Shown here: positions 1 to 9,404 of the stretch, one piece after another
How the letters are laid out: the number at the start of each line of letters is the position of its first letter
Position numbering within the stretch: the stretch's first letter is position 1
Source: Chryseobacterium formosense
GTDB taxonomy: Bacteria; Bacteroidota; Bacteroidia; Flavobacteriales; Weeksellaceae
Length of the DNA stretch: 64,000 nucleotides
Reading direction: 5' to 3'
Assembly (NCBI RefSeq): GCF_900116415.1
Contig: NZ_FPAP01000004.1
Span: 186,001 to 250,000 of the forward strand
Translations under genes and position numbers: made by a program
Notes under the pieces: model-generated
The model's database searches: none
What the model was told of the DNA's origin: nothing
Seen by the model: only the letters and a program-made list of their open reading frames with translations

Positions 1-1101
1 ACCGTTGATCTCGCCTAAGTTTAAAGTTCCGTTTGCTTCTTTTGTCGCCAGAATATAATTATAGAAACCTTGTTTCAGATAAATCTTAGCAATGTATTTT
101 TTAGACGCTTCATCATAAAGCATCTGATATTCTTTCGTTGCTTTGAAATCATTAAAACCACCGACTATGTATAATTCTTTATCCATCGGATCAGAATCTA
201 ATGAAAAATGCACCCATGAATAATCACCTTCACGATTGGCGTCTCTCTCCAATCCCAGATCGTTTCTTCTGTAATACCAAGCTCCATTTACATCAGGTTG
301 ATACTGATAATTTAAAGGATATGCCCAAACCGGATGAAGAAACGTCTGATTCACTCCGTCAACAACTCCCGTTTCGCGAACCATATCTGCAGCCATTCTC
401 ATATTTTTGTTATCGAAATAATAAAATTCATTATTCCCAGGAAACGCAAGATTCAACTGTTGGAAAAGCAATTTATTCCCCATTGTTGAGCTTGGTTTCT
501 GGTTGGTAATCTTCATATTCGGATTGTTGTTCTGTATCACGTTCAGCGTCATAGAATTGACATTCGAAGCCAAGTCTCCCGCTTTTGAAACAGCCTGTAC
601 TTCTACCCTTTGGTTGATATTCGGCATTTTTGCATCAGCAATTCTAGAAATATTTAAAGCTAAATTTACATTATCTTCATAGATAGAAAACCTCTTTTTA
701 ATCAGCGGTTGATCTGCAGAACTTTTATAAACAATTAATTCGAAATTCCCTGATATTTTCGGCTGAATTTTCTCGTTTGGAAAAGTTAATTTATAATGCG
801 TGTAAGGCTGTAATGTATTAAATGAATACTGAAACTGATCTAGCATTGCATTCATCTGTCCGTTTGCAATTTCACTAAAAAACAGATTGTCATCTTCCCA
901 GTTTCTGTCGAAATGTTTAATGGTGTAACGATAAACCTCACTTGAATTGGTTAAGTCATCAAAACTCAGGATCAATTGCTGATTCATACCGATAACCGGC
1001 GTCTCATCGTTGGTTTGAGGATTAAACAATTGTACACTCTGAATATTCTGCCCGAAAGCAAATGCACCTAAACTTAGTAAAAATATCTGCAACGTTTTCA
1101 T
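1..1101 (-). CDS. T9SS plug-domain protein (DUF5103), 3' end beyond window
   Basis: The minus strand is open from the ATG at 1101 to the window edge (367 codons, no stop), so the C-terminus is missing. The protein starts with a signal peptide (MKTLQIFLLSLGAFAFGQ) and continues with beta-rich sequence containing DRNWEDDN near residue 65 and ending around a GGFNDFK stretch. This layout matches the DUF5103 family, whose N-terminal part is now called the type IX secretion system plug domain. In that family the protein is thought to close the SprA translocon on the periplasmic or lumen side. A near-consensus -7 box lies just upstream. Family assignment is from memory of the pattern; the role in secretion is inferred. 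Confidence 0.75.
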   Translation of the reverse strand, partial: MKTLQIFLLSLGAFAFGQNIQSVQLFNPQTNDETPVIGMNQQLILSFDDLTNSSEVYRYTIKHFDRNWEDDNLFFSEIANGQMNAMLDQFQYSFNTLQPYTHYKLTFPNEKIQPKISGNFELIVYKSSADQPLIKKRFSIYEDNVNLALNISRIADAKMPNINQRVEVQAVSKAGDLASNVNSMTLNVIQNNNPNMKITNQKPSSTMGNKLLFQQLNLAFPGNNEFYYFDNKNMRMAADMVRETGVVDGVNQTFLHPVWAYPLNYQYQPDVNGAWYYRRNDLGLERDANREGDYSWVHFSLDSDPMDKELYIVGGFNDFKATKEYQMLYDEASKKYIAKIYLKQGFYNYILATKEANGTLNLGEING

Positions 1102-1106
1102 TCTTA

Positions 1107-1114
1107 CGAAGATA
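1107..1114 (-). promoter_or_regulatory. -7 box (TATCTTCG) of the DUF5103 gene
   Basis: TATCTTCG differs by one base from the Bacteroidetes -7 consensus TAnnTTTG. It ends five bases before the ATG, which would give a transcript with almost no leader. Confidence 0.4.
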
Positions 1115-1145
1115 ACGAAAAATGCCCATTTTCCTATTATTATTG

Positions 1146-1153
1146 TATTTTTG
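1146..1153 (+). promoter_or_regulatory. -7 box (TATTTTTG) of the metallo-hydrolase gene
   Basis: Exact match to TAnnTTTG, 19 bases before the ATG at 1173. It lies about 30 bases from the divergent DUF5103 promoter, so the two genes share a very short control region. Confidence 0.5.
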
Positions 1154-1172
1154 ATAAAAATTTAATCTCAAT

Positions 1173-1811
1173 ATGTTTCGTATACAGCCTTTCGTATTCA
1201 ATTTTGCAAGTGAAAATACTTACCTGCTTTTTAATGAAAATAAAAATGCATGGCTCATTGATCCGGGAAATATGAATGAGAATGAGACTCAGGTAATTTC
1301 AAGTTTTATTACAGAAAATGATTTAAAAATTCAGAAAATACTGCTTACTCATGCACATATCGACCACGTTTTGGGTTTACAATGGGCTTTTGACACTTTT
1401 AAAGTTCCGGTTACAATGCACCAAGACGATAAAGAAGTTTTAGACATGTTCCAAATGAGCGGAATGAGATTTGGTTTCCAACTGGATCATATTAACGTTG
1501 ATATAGAATATGTAAACGAAGGCGATGAACTTGATTTTGACGGAGAAAAATTTAGAATCTATCACGTTCCGGGACATTCTCCGGGAAGCATCGTTTTTCA
1601 CAATGAAAATCAAAAATTCATGATTTCAGGAGATGTTTTATTTGAAGGAAGCATCGGAAGAACAGATCTGTACAAAGGAAATTACGAACAATTAATTGAA
1701 GGAATTAAAACCAAACTTTTTGTTCTGGACGACGAAACTCAGGTTTTCTCAGGACATGGAAATCCTACGACGATCGGGTTTGAGAAGACATATAATCCGT
1801 TTTTGAAGTAG
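1173..1811 (+). CDS. MBL-fold metallo-hydrolase (glyoxalase II-like)
   Basis: A 212-residue protein with the metallo-beta-lactamase fold metal site: HAHIDH at residues 60-65, a downstream histidine in VPGHSPGS, an aspartate in SGDVLF and a final histidine in SGHGNPTT. This spacing is typical of the small glyoxalase-II-like or YcbL-type hydrolases, which use two metal ions to cleave thioesters such as S-lactoylglutathione analogues. There is no signal peptide, so it should be cytoplasmic. It is monocistronic: a -7 box lies upstream and a bidirectional terminator follows. The true substrate cannot be read from the sequence. Confidence 0.85.
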   Translation: MFRIQPFVFNFASENTYLLFNENKNAWLIDPGNMNENETQVISSFITENDLKIQKILLTHAHIDHVLGLQWAFDTFKVPVTMHQDDKEVLDMFQMSGMRFGFQLDHINVDIEYVNEGDELDFDGEKFRIYHVPGHSPGSIVFHNENQKFMISGDVLFEGSIGRTDLYKGNYEQLIEGIKTKLFVLDDETQVFSGHGNPTTIGFEKTYNPFLK

Positions 1812-1880
1812 AATGATTTGAGAGTTAGAGAATATTAAGTTCTTTATACCTACCTAAAGCCCGTTCCTATTAAAAACAAA

Positions 1881-1908
1881 AAACCGTCAGAAAAATTTCT
1901 GACGGTTT
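1881..1908. terminator. Bidirectional terminator between convergent genes
   Basis: Perfect 10-bp stem AAACCGTCAG / CTGACGGTTT with an 8-base loop. It lies between the metallo-hydrolase (+) and the TonB receptor (-), and the A/T flanks let it serve both strands. Confidence 0.85.
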
Positions 1909-1932
1909 ATCAATTTTATGAAGAAAGTAATT

Positions 1933-4371
1933 TTAGAAATCCAAAGTAATTGAACCCCTTACTGCAGCACCCATAATCGGCCTTGCCATAATAATTCCGT
2001 CTCCGGTTGGAGATCCCGCTCTTGGATCGCCCTCTGTAATTCCTATCGTATTGAAAATATTGGTTCCATCCACTGCAAAACGTATTTTTCCTAACTGATA
2101 AGACATTCCTGCACCAACTTCTGAGAACGAAGGCAAAGTTTGTGTATTTTTCTCATCCTGAAAACGTTTACCATAATAATTCATGCTTACATATGTTCTC
2201 CATTCTTTCGTAATATTCACTGCAGGAGAAATATTGAAGTAGAATTTTGGCATTCTTCGTACTGTATTCTCATCATAATTAAAGGTTGATCCGTCTGCAT
2301 TTCTACCGGTGAAATCTTTATACTTCGGACTTTGGATGGTTCCGTTGAAAGCCACTTCCAATAAATTATTAAATAATCTTGCATATCCTTCCAATTCAAC
2401 CCCCATATTCGTAGTATTAGCAAACTTATTTTCTGAAGTTCCATCAGAGAAAACATCGGTAAACGAAAGATTTTTCAAGGTAGAATAGAACGGAATCACC
2501 GCAACATCAAACGTTCTTGAATAATATTTATACCCCACTTCCACCTGATTGGTTGTTACAGGTTTTATTGCCGATAAATCATTCATATTGTTGTAATACG
2601 CTTCTTCATTCGGAGATCTGAAACCATTGGAAAAACGCGCATATACTGCATTTTCTCTATTGATTTTGTAATTCAGCGCCGTTGTGAAAGACACTCTGTT
2701 TACATCAAAATTCCAATACGTATATTTATTTCCTAAAACAGACATATTATCATCGGCTGTCGTAGTATCAAAACCGTGAGTTCCATCCGTTGTCAAGCCA
2801 GAATTATTCAAGTTTCCTGTTGTCGTATTTACACCATAACCTTTGTAGAAGTCACGGCTGTAACGGATTCCTCCATTGAAACTTAAATCATCTGTGATAT
2901 TGTAATCCAAATTCAAGTAAAGATCATTTAGACTTCCCTGAATCTGGGAATCCCTCAATAGGAAAGACATATCTGTAACTCCGTTATATGTTTTAGAATA
3001 ACCTGTACTTGTCGGAGACAAAGAAGTATCAACCAAATTCAGAAGCTCTGGCCTGTCTGAGGCTGTGGTCAAAATATTGCTCCAGTTCCAATACTGATGA
3101 GATTTCCAATTTGATTTGTAGAAGCCTGCCGTTACATTTCCCTTATCAAATTTATAGTTGAACTGTAAATCGTTCACAAAATTATTCATCTGCTTATCAA
3201 TTGCCCAAAATCCTAATTCCTGAACATACGCAGGATTCATAACTGCACCTGAACTTACCGAAGAGTATTGAAAAGTATTTCCTGCAATTCCGTTAGCCAA
3301 AGCAAATTCTGCCGTCGTTTTTGGTCCGCCTGCCGGGAAAATCCCGGTATAGTTCATATCGATATTGGTATACCTTGTTTTGTTTAAAACAGAGAAATTG
3401 TTACCCAAATCATATTTGAATTCAGCTCCCAACACATCAACTTTAGGATGAATTCCGTCTTCTAAATTTCTGCTGAAAAATCCTCCTCCAGCTTGCGGAA
3501 TATTCAACTGACTGATATTTCTGTAGCTATACGTTCCGTAATTTGCATCAAAACCAGAAAATTCTTTCAGGTCATTTCCATTTTGCACTAAAGGAATCGG
3601 CAAAAAGAATGTATTTCTGTCATCTAATTTTTTATAATATACTTTTGCATATCCTTTATCGAACACATATTTCAGGTTCATTCTGATCTGTCCGCCCTGA
3701 TTGGCTTTAAAACCGGTTTTTCTGATTCCGTCATCCGTTCTGTAAAAACCTCCGACATTGAAGAATAATTTATCCTGAATCAAAGCACCTCCAACATTCA
3801 CGTCAGTTCGCATTAATCCGTATGTACTTGTTTCCAGTTTTGCAGTTCCTTTGAAATCGTTTCCACCCTCTTTTGTAATGAAGTTGATCAAACCTCCGGG
3901 AGAATTCGTTGCAAAAATAGACCCTGAACCTCCTCTCAAAGCTTCCAATCGGCTGATAGAATTATCAACTCTGAAAAAGTTATCCGCATTCGCAAACTGT
4001 AAAGCTCCGTCTTCAAAAACTGGCAAACCATCTTCCTGAACCTGCACAAATTCATAAGCTCCGGCAGAAGGAATACCTCGTGCGAAAAGGTTATTTCCGA
4101 CTTCACCACCTGAAGTTTCTACCGCAAAACCAGGAACTCTTTGGAGTAAAGCCGCCGCACTGATCGGGTTTTGTTTTTGAATTTCTTTTGCTGTAAATGT
4201 AGAAATTGCCGTACTCGATTCTATCTTTTTTTTCGGACCGGAGTTACCCGTAATTACAATTTGCTCAATGGATGCCGTTCTTGTAGAATCCTGTGGAGCT
4301 TCCTGAGCGTAAGTGTTGTTGAAATAAAATGTTGCAATTCCCGTGAGCAACAAAATAGATTTTTTCGTCAT
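1933..4371 (-). CDS. TonB-dependent outer-membrane receptor of the trehalose locus
   Basis: An 812-residue outer-membrane receptor. It has a signal peptide ending at TYAQ, a TonB-box-like region (EQIVITGNSG, about residues 36-45), a plug domain containing RVPGFAVET, GSGSIFATNSPGG and a following NFITKEGG, and a 22-strand barrel type C-terminus ending in aromatic-rich strands with final F. It resembles FecA-like receptors rather than SusC: no carboxypeptidase-like N-terminal repeat is visible and no SusD gene is adjacent. It is the last gene of an operon behind trehalase (25-base gap) and an MFS transporter. Inference: it moves trehalose or a trehalose-containing glycoside across the outer membrane. 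Confidence 0.88.
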   Translation of the reverse strand: MTKKSILLLTGIATFYFNNTYAQEAPQDSTRTASIEQIVITGNSGPKKKIESSTAISTFTAKEIQKQNPISAAALLQRVPGFAVETSGGEVGNNLFARGIPSAGAYEFVQVQEDGLPVFEDGALQFANADNFFRVDNSISRLEALRGGSGSIFATNSPGGLINFITKEGGNDFKGTAKLETSTYGLMRTDVNVGGALIQDKLFFNVGGFYRTDDGIRKTGFKANQGGQIRMNLKYVFDKGYAKVYYKKLDDRNTFFLPIPLVQNGNDLKEFSGFDANYGTYSYRNISQLNIPQAGGGFFSRNLEDGIHPKVDVLGAEFKYDLGNNFSVLNKTRYTNIDMNYTGIFPAGGPKTTAEFALANGIAGNTFQYSSVSSGAVMNPAYVQELGFWAIDKQMNNFVNDLQFNYKFDKGNVTAGFYKSNWKSHQYWNWSNILTTASDRPELLNLVDTSLSPTSTGYSKTYNGVTDMSFLLRDSQIQGSLNDLYLNLDYNITDDLSFNGGIRYSRDFYKGYGVNTTTGNLNNSGLTTDGTHGFDTTTADDNMSVLGNKYTYWNFDVNRVSFTTALNYKINRENAVYARFSNGFRSPNEEAYYNNMNDLSAIKPVTTNQVEVGYKYYSRTFDVAVIPFYSTLKNLSFTDVFSDGTSENKFANTTNMGVELEGYARLFNNLLEVAFNGTIQSPKYKDFTGRNADGSTFNYDENTVRRMPKFYFNISPAVNITKEWRTYVSMNYYGKRFQDEKNTQTLPSFSEVGAGMSYQLGKIRFAVDGTNIFNTIGITEGDPRAGSPTGDGIIMARPIMGAAVRGSITLDF

Positions 4372-4396
4372 AGCTTTTTTGAATTTTATAGTTTGT

Positions 4397-5875
4397 TTAA
4401 TTTTGTTTTAATTTGAGATAGACCCCATTAGTCCACCCGAAACCATCCTGGTTAGGATATTCTCCTCCACCTGCTACCGTCTCTAAGTCCAAAGCATTGT
4501 ATTTTTCCATCAATTTCCCGGTATTATTATAGACTCTTTCTACATTCGAACACCAATTTTTCTTAATTTTTTCTGCTAATTCATCAAAGCCATAATTTTT
4601 CATTGATTGAAAACCTAGCCATTGATAAGGCGCCCAAGCGTTCGGAAAATCCCATTGCTGACCAGAGTTTTTCGTTGTAGTAATCAATCCGCCCTGATAA
4701 AGAAATTTCTCTTCAATATTTTTAGCGACAGATTCAGCTTGTTTCTTACTCACTATTTTTAGAAATAATGGATAAAGAGCTGCAACATGTTCAGATGGTG
4801 TTGTTGTATTCTTTTTAATGTGATAATCTTTGTAAGTTCCAGAAACTTCATCCCAAAAATATTTATTGATCATCTGTTTACGATCGGCTGCTCTTTTTTT
4901 AAAATAGTTTTCTTTTTCAGACAAATTTTGGAGTGATGAAGATTTAGATAGTGTTTTTTCTAAATGCCACAAAAGACAATTCAGATCGACTTCTGCCAAA
5001 TTCAACGTTTCAATGGTCTTTATACTTTCGCCATCTGCAAACCATCTGCTGGAAAAATCCCAACCCGACTCGCAAGCGCTTCTTATGTTTCTGAAAAATT
5101 CTTCTCCTGCATTTTCGCTGTCTTCAATATCAATTAGATAACTTTCAGGACGCGGATCGTTTTCTGAATCAAAATATCTGTTGAGAATATCTCCGTTCGC
5201 CGTTTTCACCACTCTTTTAAAAGCTTGGTTATTGTCTACATCCTTTTCACCATTCATCCAAAAAGCATATTCTTTTTCTAATGTGTCGTGATATTTTACG
5301 TATATATTCTGGCTTTTAGTAGTCTCAAAAAGTAAATCGAGCATTAGCGAAAAATACGGAGGCTGAGAACGACTTAAGAAATGAGTTCTGCTCGCATTCG
5401 GCACAAATCCAACAGTTTGAATTAAATAAGAACAGTTTTCAATAATATTTTCCATCATTTCCACTCTTCCGGAAACTTGTAAACCCAGCATAATGTAGTA
5501 ACTGTCCCAATAGAAAAACTCATTAAAGCGTCCTCCCGGAACGATATATGGTTTCGGAAGTTTCAGTAGAGTTCCTCTCTCTTCATAAGCGGTTCTGGTC
5601 AGCTCATCCCAAAGCTTTTCTATATGCTCATCAATCGGCAGATGTTTTTCCCGTACAACTGAAGTTTTGGTGTCTAAAAAATCAAAATTTGACAAGACAA
5701 ATTGCTTCAAATCAAAACCTTTCACATTTTTTTCCTTTTCATACTTGGAATTGATTTCATCAACAGGAAATAACGAAACCGCATCGCTCATTGTTTTTTG
5801 ATCTTCAAAAATCTGAGACCTCTGAACCTCATCAAAAAGAGCCTGAATTTCGTTAATATATAGCTGTTTGTTCAT
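4397..5875 (-). CDS. treF: Cytoplasmic trehalase (GH37)
   Basis: 492 residues of glycoside hydrolase family 37. Both trehalase signatures are present: PGGRFNEFFYWDSYY (about residues 114-128) and QWDFPNAWAPYQWLG near residue 410, followed by the glycine-rich GGGEYPNQDGFGWTNGV block near the C-terminus. The enzyme hydrolyses trehalose to two glucose units. No signal peptide is seen at the N-terminus, so it should act in the cytoplasm like TreF rather than in the periplasm like TreA. That fits its position directly after the MFS permease gene (2-base gap), which would deliver intact trehalose. Confidence 0.92.
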   Translation of the reverse strand: MNKQLYINEIQALFDEVQRSQIFEDQKTMSDAVSLFPVDEINSKYEKEKNVKGFDLKQFVLSNFDFLDTKTSVVREKHLPIDEHIEKLWDELTRTAYEERGTLLKLPKPYIVPGGRFNEFFYWDSYYIMLGLQVSGRVEMMENIIENCSYLIQTVGFVPNASRTHFLSRSQPPYFSLMLDLLFETTKSQNIYVKYHDTLEKEYAFWMNGEKDVDNNQAFKRVVKTANGDILNRYFDSENDPRPESYLIDIEDSENAGEEFFRNIRSACESGWDFSSRWFADGESIKTIETLNLAEVDLNCLLWHLEKTLSKSSSLQNLSEKENYFKKRAADRKQMINKYFWDEVSGTYKDYHIKKNTTTPSEHVAALYPLFLKIVSKKQAESVAKNIEEKFLYQGGLITTTKNSGQQWDFPNAWAPYQWLGFQSMKNYGFDELAEKIKKNWCSNVERVYNNTGKLMEKYNALDLETVAGGGEYPNQDGFGWTNGVYLKLKQN

Positions 5876-5877
5876 TT

Positions 5878-7107
5878 TTATTTTTTAGGATTTATTTTTA
5901 ATTTATTCATAATTATTGCGGACACAATTAACAAAGAAAGCGGAATCAACGAAAGGTAAAATGCCTGTTGCCCACTGAATTCCTGAAACACAAAACCTGT
6001 GATAATCGATCCGATCGTACCTCCGATTGCAGAAAAAACTACAATTAAACCCGACATTGCACTGTGTAAATATTTCGGGATTGATGCTAAAATCACAGAA
6101 TTGATACTTGGATAAATCGGCGCCAATAAACCGCCCATTAATGGAAATAAATACACGACAAGCGGAGCATTTAGCCACGTTGTGTTTATATCAATAAGCG
6201 TATTGTGAGTTAATGGTAAAACCAATAAAATACTTATCGCAAAACCAATCACACAAAAGGAAACGACATAAATCCAACTGAATTTCTTTGAGAAAAACCC
6301 CGATAAAAATCTTCCCAATGCAAAAGCTCCCGCCAAAACCGCTCCCGCCTGAATACTCATTGAGGTCGGAACTTTTAAAATTTCTTTATAAAAAGTCGGT
6401 GTCCAGGTCTGGAAACTCTGCTCAACCAAAACAAAAAGGAAAGCACACAGCAAAAAGAACAATACTTTTTTGTAACTGAATAAGCTAATGCTGTTTTTTA
6501 AGTCTCCTAATAAATCTGTTTTCTCACTTTTCGCTTCATTTTCATTCAATTTTGTAAAGAATAAGAACAGAAAAGACAAGGCTGAAAGTCCGCCTAATAC
6601 CCAATAAACATTCAGCCAATGGGTTGATTTTGGATTGTGGTCATCAATAAATAAGCTGAATAAAACATTTCCCATTAATACGCCAATCATGAAAAACCCT
6701 TCCAGATACCCCATAAAACTAGAATGCTCCTTATCTGTATTTGTTACCAATCCGATGGAAGTGAAGACTGAAATTTTGATTAACGCGAAAGAAATTCCGA
6801 CAATCGTAAATAGAAGTTTGAAAAACCAGAAATTGTTGGCAAAAGGCATCATAAAACACATGCAACTCACCAAAAATAATGCAATCAACATTGAATTTTT
6901 AATCCCTATTTTTGGTAAAAATGAAGCCAAAATGAATGAGCAAATTGCAATCGGAAGATCTTTAAAACCCTCCAAAACACTTGCAGAAGATTTTGATATT
7001 CCGAAATTTTGCTGCATTTGTAGAATCACTGTCCCTACGGAATTCAACAGGATTGCGAAGACAAAATAATTTAAGAATAAAACTGCTTTTATGTTTAAAT
7101 TTTTCAT
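5878..7107 (-). CDS. MFS sugar transporter, probable trehalose permease
   Basis: A 409-residue, very hydrophobic protein with about 12 membrane segments in two six-helix halves separated by a charged loop near residues 190-205 (KLNENEAKSEKTD). The pattern, including VEQSFQTWTPTFY and the late PLMGGLLAPIYPSINS segment, resembles the FucP/glucose-galactose branch of the major facilitator superfamily. It is the first gene of the operon MFS-treF-TonB receptor and is divergent from an AraC-type regulator. Substrate trehalose is inferred only from the neighbours. Confidence 0.85.
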   Translation of the reverse strand: MKNLNIKAVLFLNYFVFAILLNSVGTVILQMQQNFGISKSSASVLEGFKDLPIAICSFILASFLPKIGIKNSMLIALFLVSCMCFMMPFANNFWFFKLLFTIVGISFALIKISVFTSIGLVTNTDKEHSSFMGYLEGFFMIGVLMGNVLFSLFIDDHNPKSTHWLNVYWVLGGLSALSFLFLFFTKLNENEAKSEKTDLLGDLKNSISLFSYKKVLFFLLCAFLFVLVEQSFQTWTPTFYKEILKVPTSMSIQAGAVLAGAFALGRFLSGFFSKKFSWIYVVSFCVIGFAISILLVLPLTHNTLIDINTTWLNAPLVVYLFPLMGGLLAPIYPSINSVILASIPKYLHSAMSGLIVVFSAIGGTIGSIITGFVFQEFSGQQAFYLSLIPLSLLIVSAIIMNKLKINPKK

Positions 7108-7228
7108 TATTAATTTCTTGTCGGTGAAGATAGAAGCTATTCAGTTAACAATAATTTAACTTAGTAAATGAATATTTGAACTATATTAATATAATTTGTA
7201 TTTTCACATAATTATTATAATTAATTAA

Positions 7229-8134
7229 ATGAAAGTTACATTTGAGCACGTAATATCAGACGAAAAAAGTTCGTTTTGTGTAATTCACAATAATTTACCT
7301 GTATCATTGTTAAAATGGGAGTACCACTACCATCCGGAAATTGAGTTGGTCTGTGTGCTTTCAGGAAGTGGAACCCGCCACGTGGGATACCACAAAAGCA
7401 ATTATACAAACGGAGATCTTGTGTTAATAGGATCAAATATTCCTCATTCAGGATTTGGATTAAATTCAATAGATCCTCATGAAGAAATCGTACTGCAATT
7501 TAGCGAAGAAATTTTGCAGTTTCCACAACAGGAAGTGGAAGCGAGATCAATTAAAAACCTTTTAGAATTGTCAAAATACGGGATTCATTTTCATGATGAG
7601 GTTCATAAAATGATGCTTCCAAAATTGAAATTGATGTTGGAATCGGAAGGTTATAAAAGGTATTTATTATTGCTTGAAATTTTATTTGAATTATCGAAAT
7701 GCACAGATTATGAGCTTTTGAATAAAGAAATCATGCCTTACACGATTATTTCTAAAAATAAAACGCGTCTGGAAAATATTTTCACTTACGTTGAACATAA
7801 TTATGATAAGGAAATTAATATTGAAGATGTTGCAAAACTGGCGAATCTTACGTTGCCTGCTTTCTGTAATTTTTTCAAAAAAGCGACACAGATTACGTTT
7901 ACAGAATTTGTAAATAGATATCGAATTAATAAGGCCTGTTTGTTGATGGCACAGGACAAAAGTATCTCGGAATGCAGCTATAGTTGTGGTTTTAATAATG
8001 TGACTTATTTTAATAGAATGTTTAAAAAATATACCGAGAAAACGCCTTCTGAATTCATGAAGAATTTTGCACAGAATAAGGTGAATGTGGATTTGAAGGT
8101 TGAGAGTGAGGTGAAGATTAAAGCTAGTTTTTAA
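7229..8134 (+). CDS. AraC-family regulator of the trehalose locus
   Basis: 301 residues. The N-terminal part is a cupin-like sensor domain (HYHPEIELVCVLSGSGTRHVG, about residues 32-52). The C-terminal ~100 residues are an AraC double helix-turn-helix: IEDVAKLANLTLPAFCNFFKK followed by the second helix pair ISECSYSCGFNNVTYFNRMFKK, then TPSEF. It is transcribed divergently from the MFS-treF-TonB operon with a 121-base gap, the classical position of a local activator. Inference: it senses trehalose or a product and controls the operon. The ATG at 7229 follows a long AT-rich leader. Confidence 0.88.
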   Translation: MKVTFEHVISDEKSSFCVIHNNLPVSLLKWEYHYHPEIELVCVLSGSGTRHVGYHKSNYTNGDLVLIGSNIPHSGFGLNSIDPHEEIVLQFSEEILQFPQQEVEARSIKNLLELSKYGIHFHDEVHKMMLPKLKLMLESEGYKRYLLLLEILFELSKCTDYELLNKEIMPYTIISKNKTRLENIFTYVEHNYDKEINIEDVAKLANLTLPAFCNFFKKATQITFTEFVNRYRINKACLLMAQDKSISECSYSCGFNNVTYFNRMFKKYTEKTPSEFMKNFAQNKVNVDLKVESEVKIKASF

Positions 8135-8196
8135 AGTATTTTTGAGATGTTTCGACACTAAATATAATGATTCTTTTAATACTTTATATTTTAAAC

Positions 8197-8453
8197 CTCT
8201 CGCGGATTTGGCAGATTGCGCAGATCTTTTTTTAACGCAAAGATTTATGTTTTAGACAATAAAAGATTGAATCAACAAGTTGATTTGATGAAGCTAAACG
8301 TTCGCTTCGTGTAGCAAATTTATTTGCCTTTGCTCTACTTAAAATCAAACATAAAGTTATATAAATCTTTGCGTTTAAAATTTCCCAAAGATCAACGAAT
8401 TTTACAGATGATTGCATATAAAAAATCTGCGCAATCTGCCAAATCCGCGAGAG
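8197..8453. repeat. Nested intergenic palindrome
   Basis: The 415-base gap between the AraC gene and the redoxin contains no gene that I can support. Its outer arms, 8197-8225 and 8425-8453, are a perfect 29-bp inverted repeat (core GCGGATTTGGCAGATTGCGC). A second perfect 15-bp pair lies inside at 8234-8248 and 8361-8375 (AACGCAAAGATTTAT). The short frames across it are by-products of the palindrome. Related elements occur elsewhere in the window. Confidence 0.85.
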
Positions 8454-8549
8454 AAAACAAAAAAGCCATTCCAAAGAACAGCTTAATATATTATATGAGA
8501 TTGTGTTTCAAAAGCCATCAACCGACCACCCGCAACAATCAACCAAAAA

Positions 8550-9104
8550 TTATTTCCACTTAATATTGCAACCCATACTCGGTCTTTGAATTTCCTCTTG
8601 TGGCTCACCCAACAAAAGATTTTCAAAAGCAATAATTAAATCCTCACCCGTTACATCTTTGTTATTTCCAGGTCTTGAATCGTCCATTTGCCCTCTGTAG
8701 ACAAGATCCAGTTTTTCATCAAAGAAAAAGAAATCCGGTGTACAAGCAGCATCATACGCTTTAGCAATCGCTTGGCTTTCATCATATAAATAAGGAAAAT
8801 CAAAATTTCTTTCGATCTGGAATTCAATCATTTTTTCAGGAGAATCTGCCGGATACTTTTCTACGTTATTCGAGTTTATTGCAATAAATTCAATCCCTCT
8901 TTCATTATAATCTTCATATAATTCGTTTAACTTATCAATCACATGAAGAACGAACGGACAATGGTTGCACATAAAGATCACCAATGTACCTTTTTCTCCT
9001 TTCAGATCGTCCAATGACTGAACTTCATTAGTTTTTGAAGGGTTCGGAAGTTCAAAAAAAGGAGCTTTTGTACCTAAATCGATCATATTAGAAGGAGTAT
9101 TCAT
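8550..9104 (-). CDS. Redoxin / thioredoxin-fold peroxidase-like protein
   Basis: 184 residues from the ATG at 9104. An AhpC/TSA-type redoxin fold: APFFELPNP near the N-terminus, then a CxxC site (CNHC, Cys46 and Cys49), and later the cis-Pro region CTPDFFFFD. The longer frame begins with TTG at 9125, but that stretch overlaps an exact -7 box (9123-9130), so the ATG at 9104 is the better start. The family reduces peroxides or disulfides in the cytoplasm. No signal peptide or lipobox is seen. Monocistronic as far as can be seen. Confidence 0.83.
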   Translation of the reverse strand: MNTPSNMIDLGTKAPFFELPNPSKTNEVQSLDDLKGEKGTLVIFMCNHCPFVLHVIDKLNELYEDYNERGIEFIAINSNNVEKYPADSPEKMIEFQIERNFDFPYLYDESQAIAKAYDAACTPDFFFFDEKLDLVYRGQMDDSRPGNNKDVTGEDLIIAFENLLLGEPQEEIQRPSMGCNIKWK

Positions 9105-9122
9105 AACTTTTTTATTTGTGCA

Positions 9123-9130
9123 CAAAGATA
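9123..9130 (-). promoter_or_regulatory. -7 box (TATCTTTG) of the redoxin gene
   Basis: Exact TAnnTTTG match, 18 bases before the ATG at 9104. It decides against the upstream TTG start. Confidence 0.55.
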
Positions 9131-9371
9131 GAGATTTTCTTCATTATATAGGTTAGAAGCTTGAAGGTGAATGTTTGAAGTTTTGTTATTTTCGTAAGAA
9201 AAATAATATCCAATTGAATTAGACTATGTGAAATATTAATTTTTACAATAATTTTAAAATAACTTTCGAAACAGCTATTATTACAGCATTTTCAACGATT
9301 CAAAAACAAGCCTAAATTAATTCTTAAAGTAAAATACAAAAAATTTTTTGGAAGATATATTCAAAAGTTTG

Positions 9372-9392
9372 TAGTTTTGCTAACACTGTTAG
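9372..9392 (+). promoter_or_regulatory. -7 box plus abutting TetR operator (autoregulation)
   Basis: The -7 box TAGTTTTG (9372-9379) is followed with no gap by the 13-bp palindrome CTAACACTGTTAG (9380-9392). A TTTG at 9347-9350 lies 21 bases upstream as a possible -33 element. A repressor bound here would sit on the transcription start, so the TetR gene is probably autorepressed. Confidence 0.7.
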
Positions 9393-9404
9393 TAATAAAA
9401 AATC

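Noticed and set aside
201..509. Plus-strand frame of 102 residues near the window start
   Set aside because: It lies on the opposite strand of the DUF5103 gene, whose continuous frame, signal peptide and start are far better supported.
8232..8563. Open frames on both strands across the nested palindrome
   Set aside because: They follow from the palindrome and have no protein-like composition.
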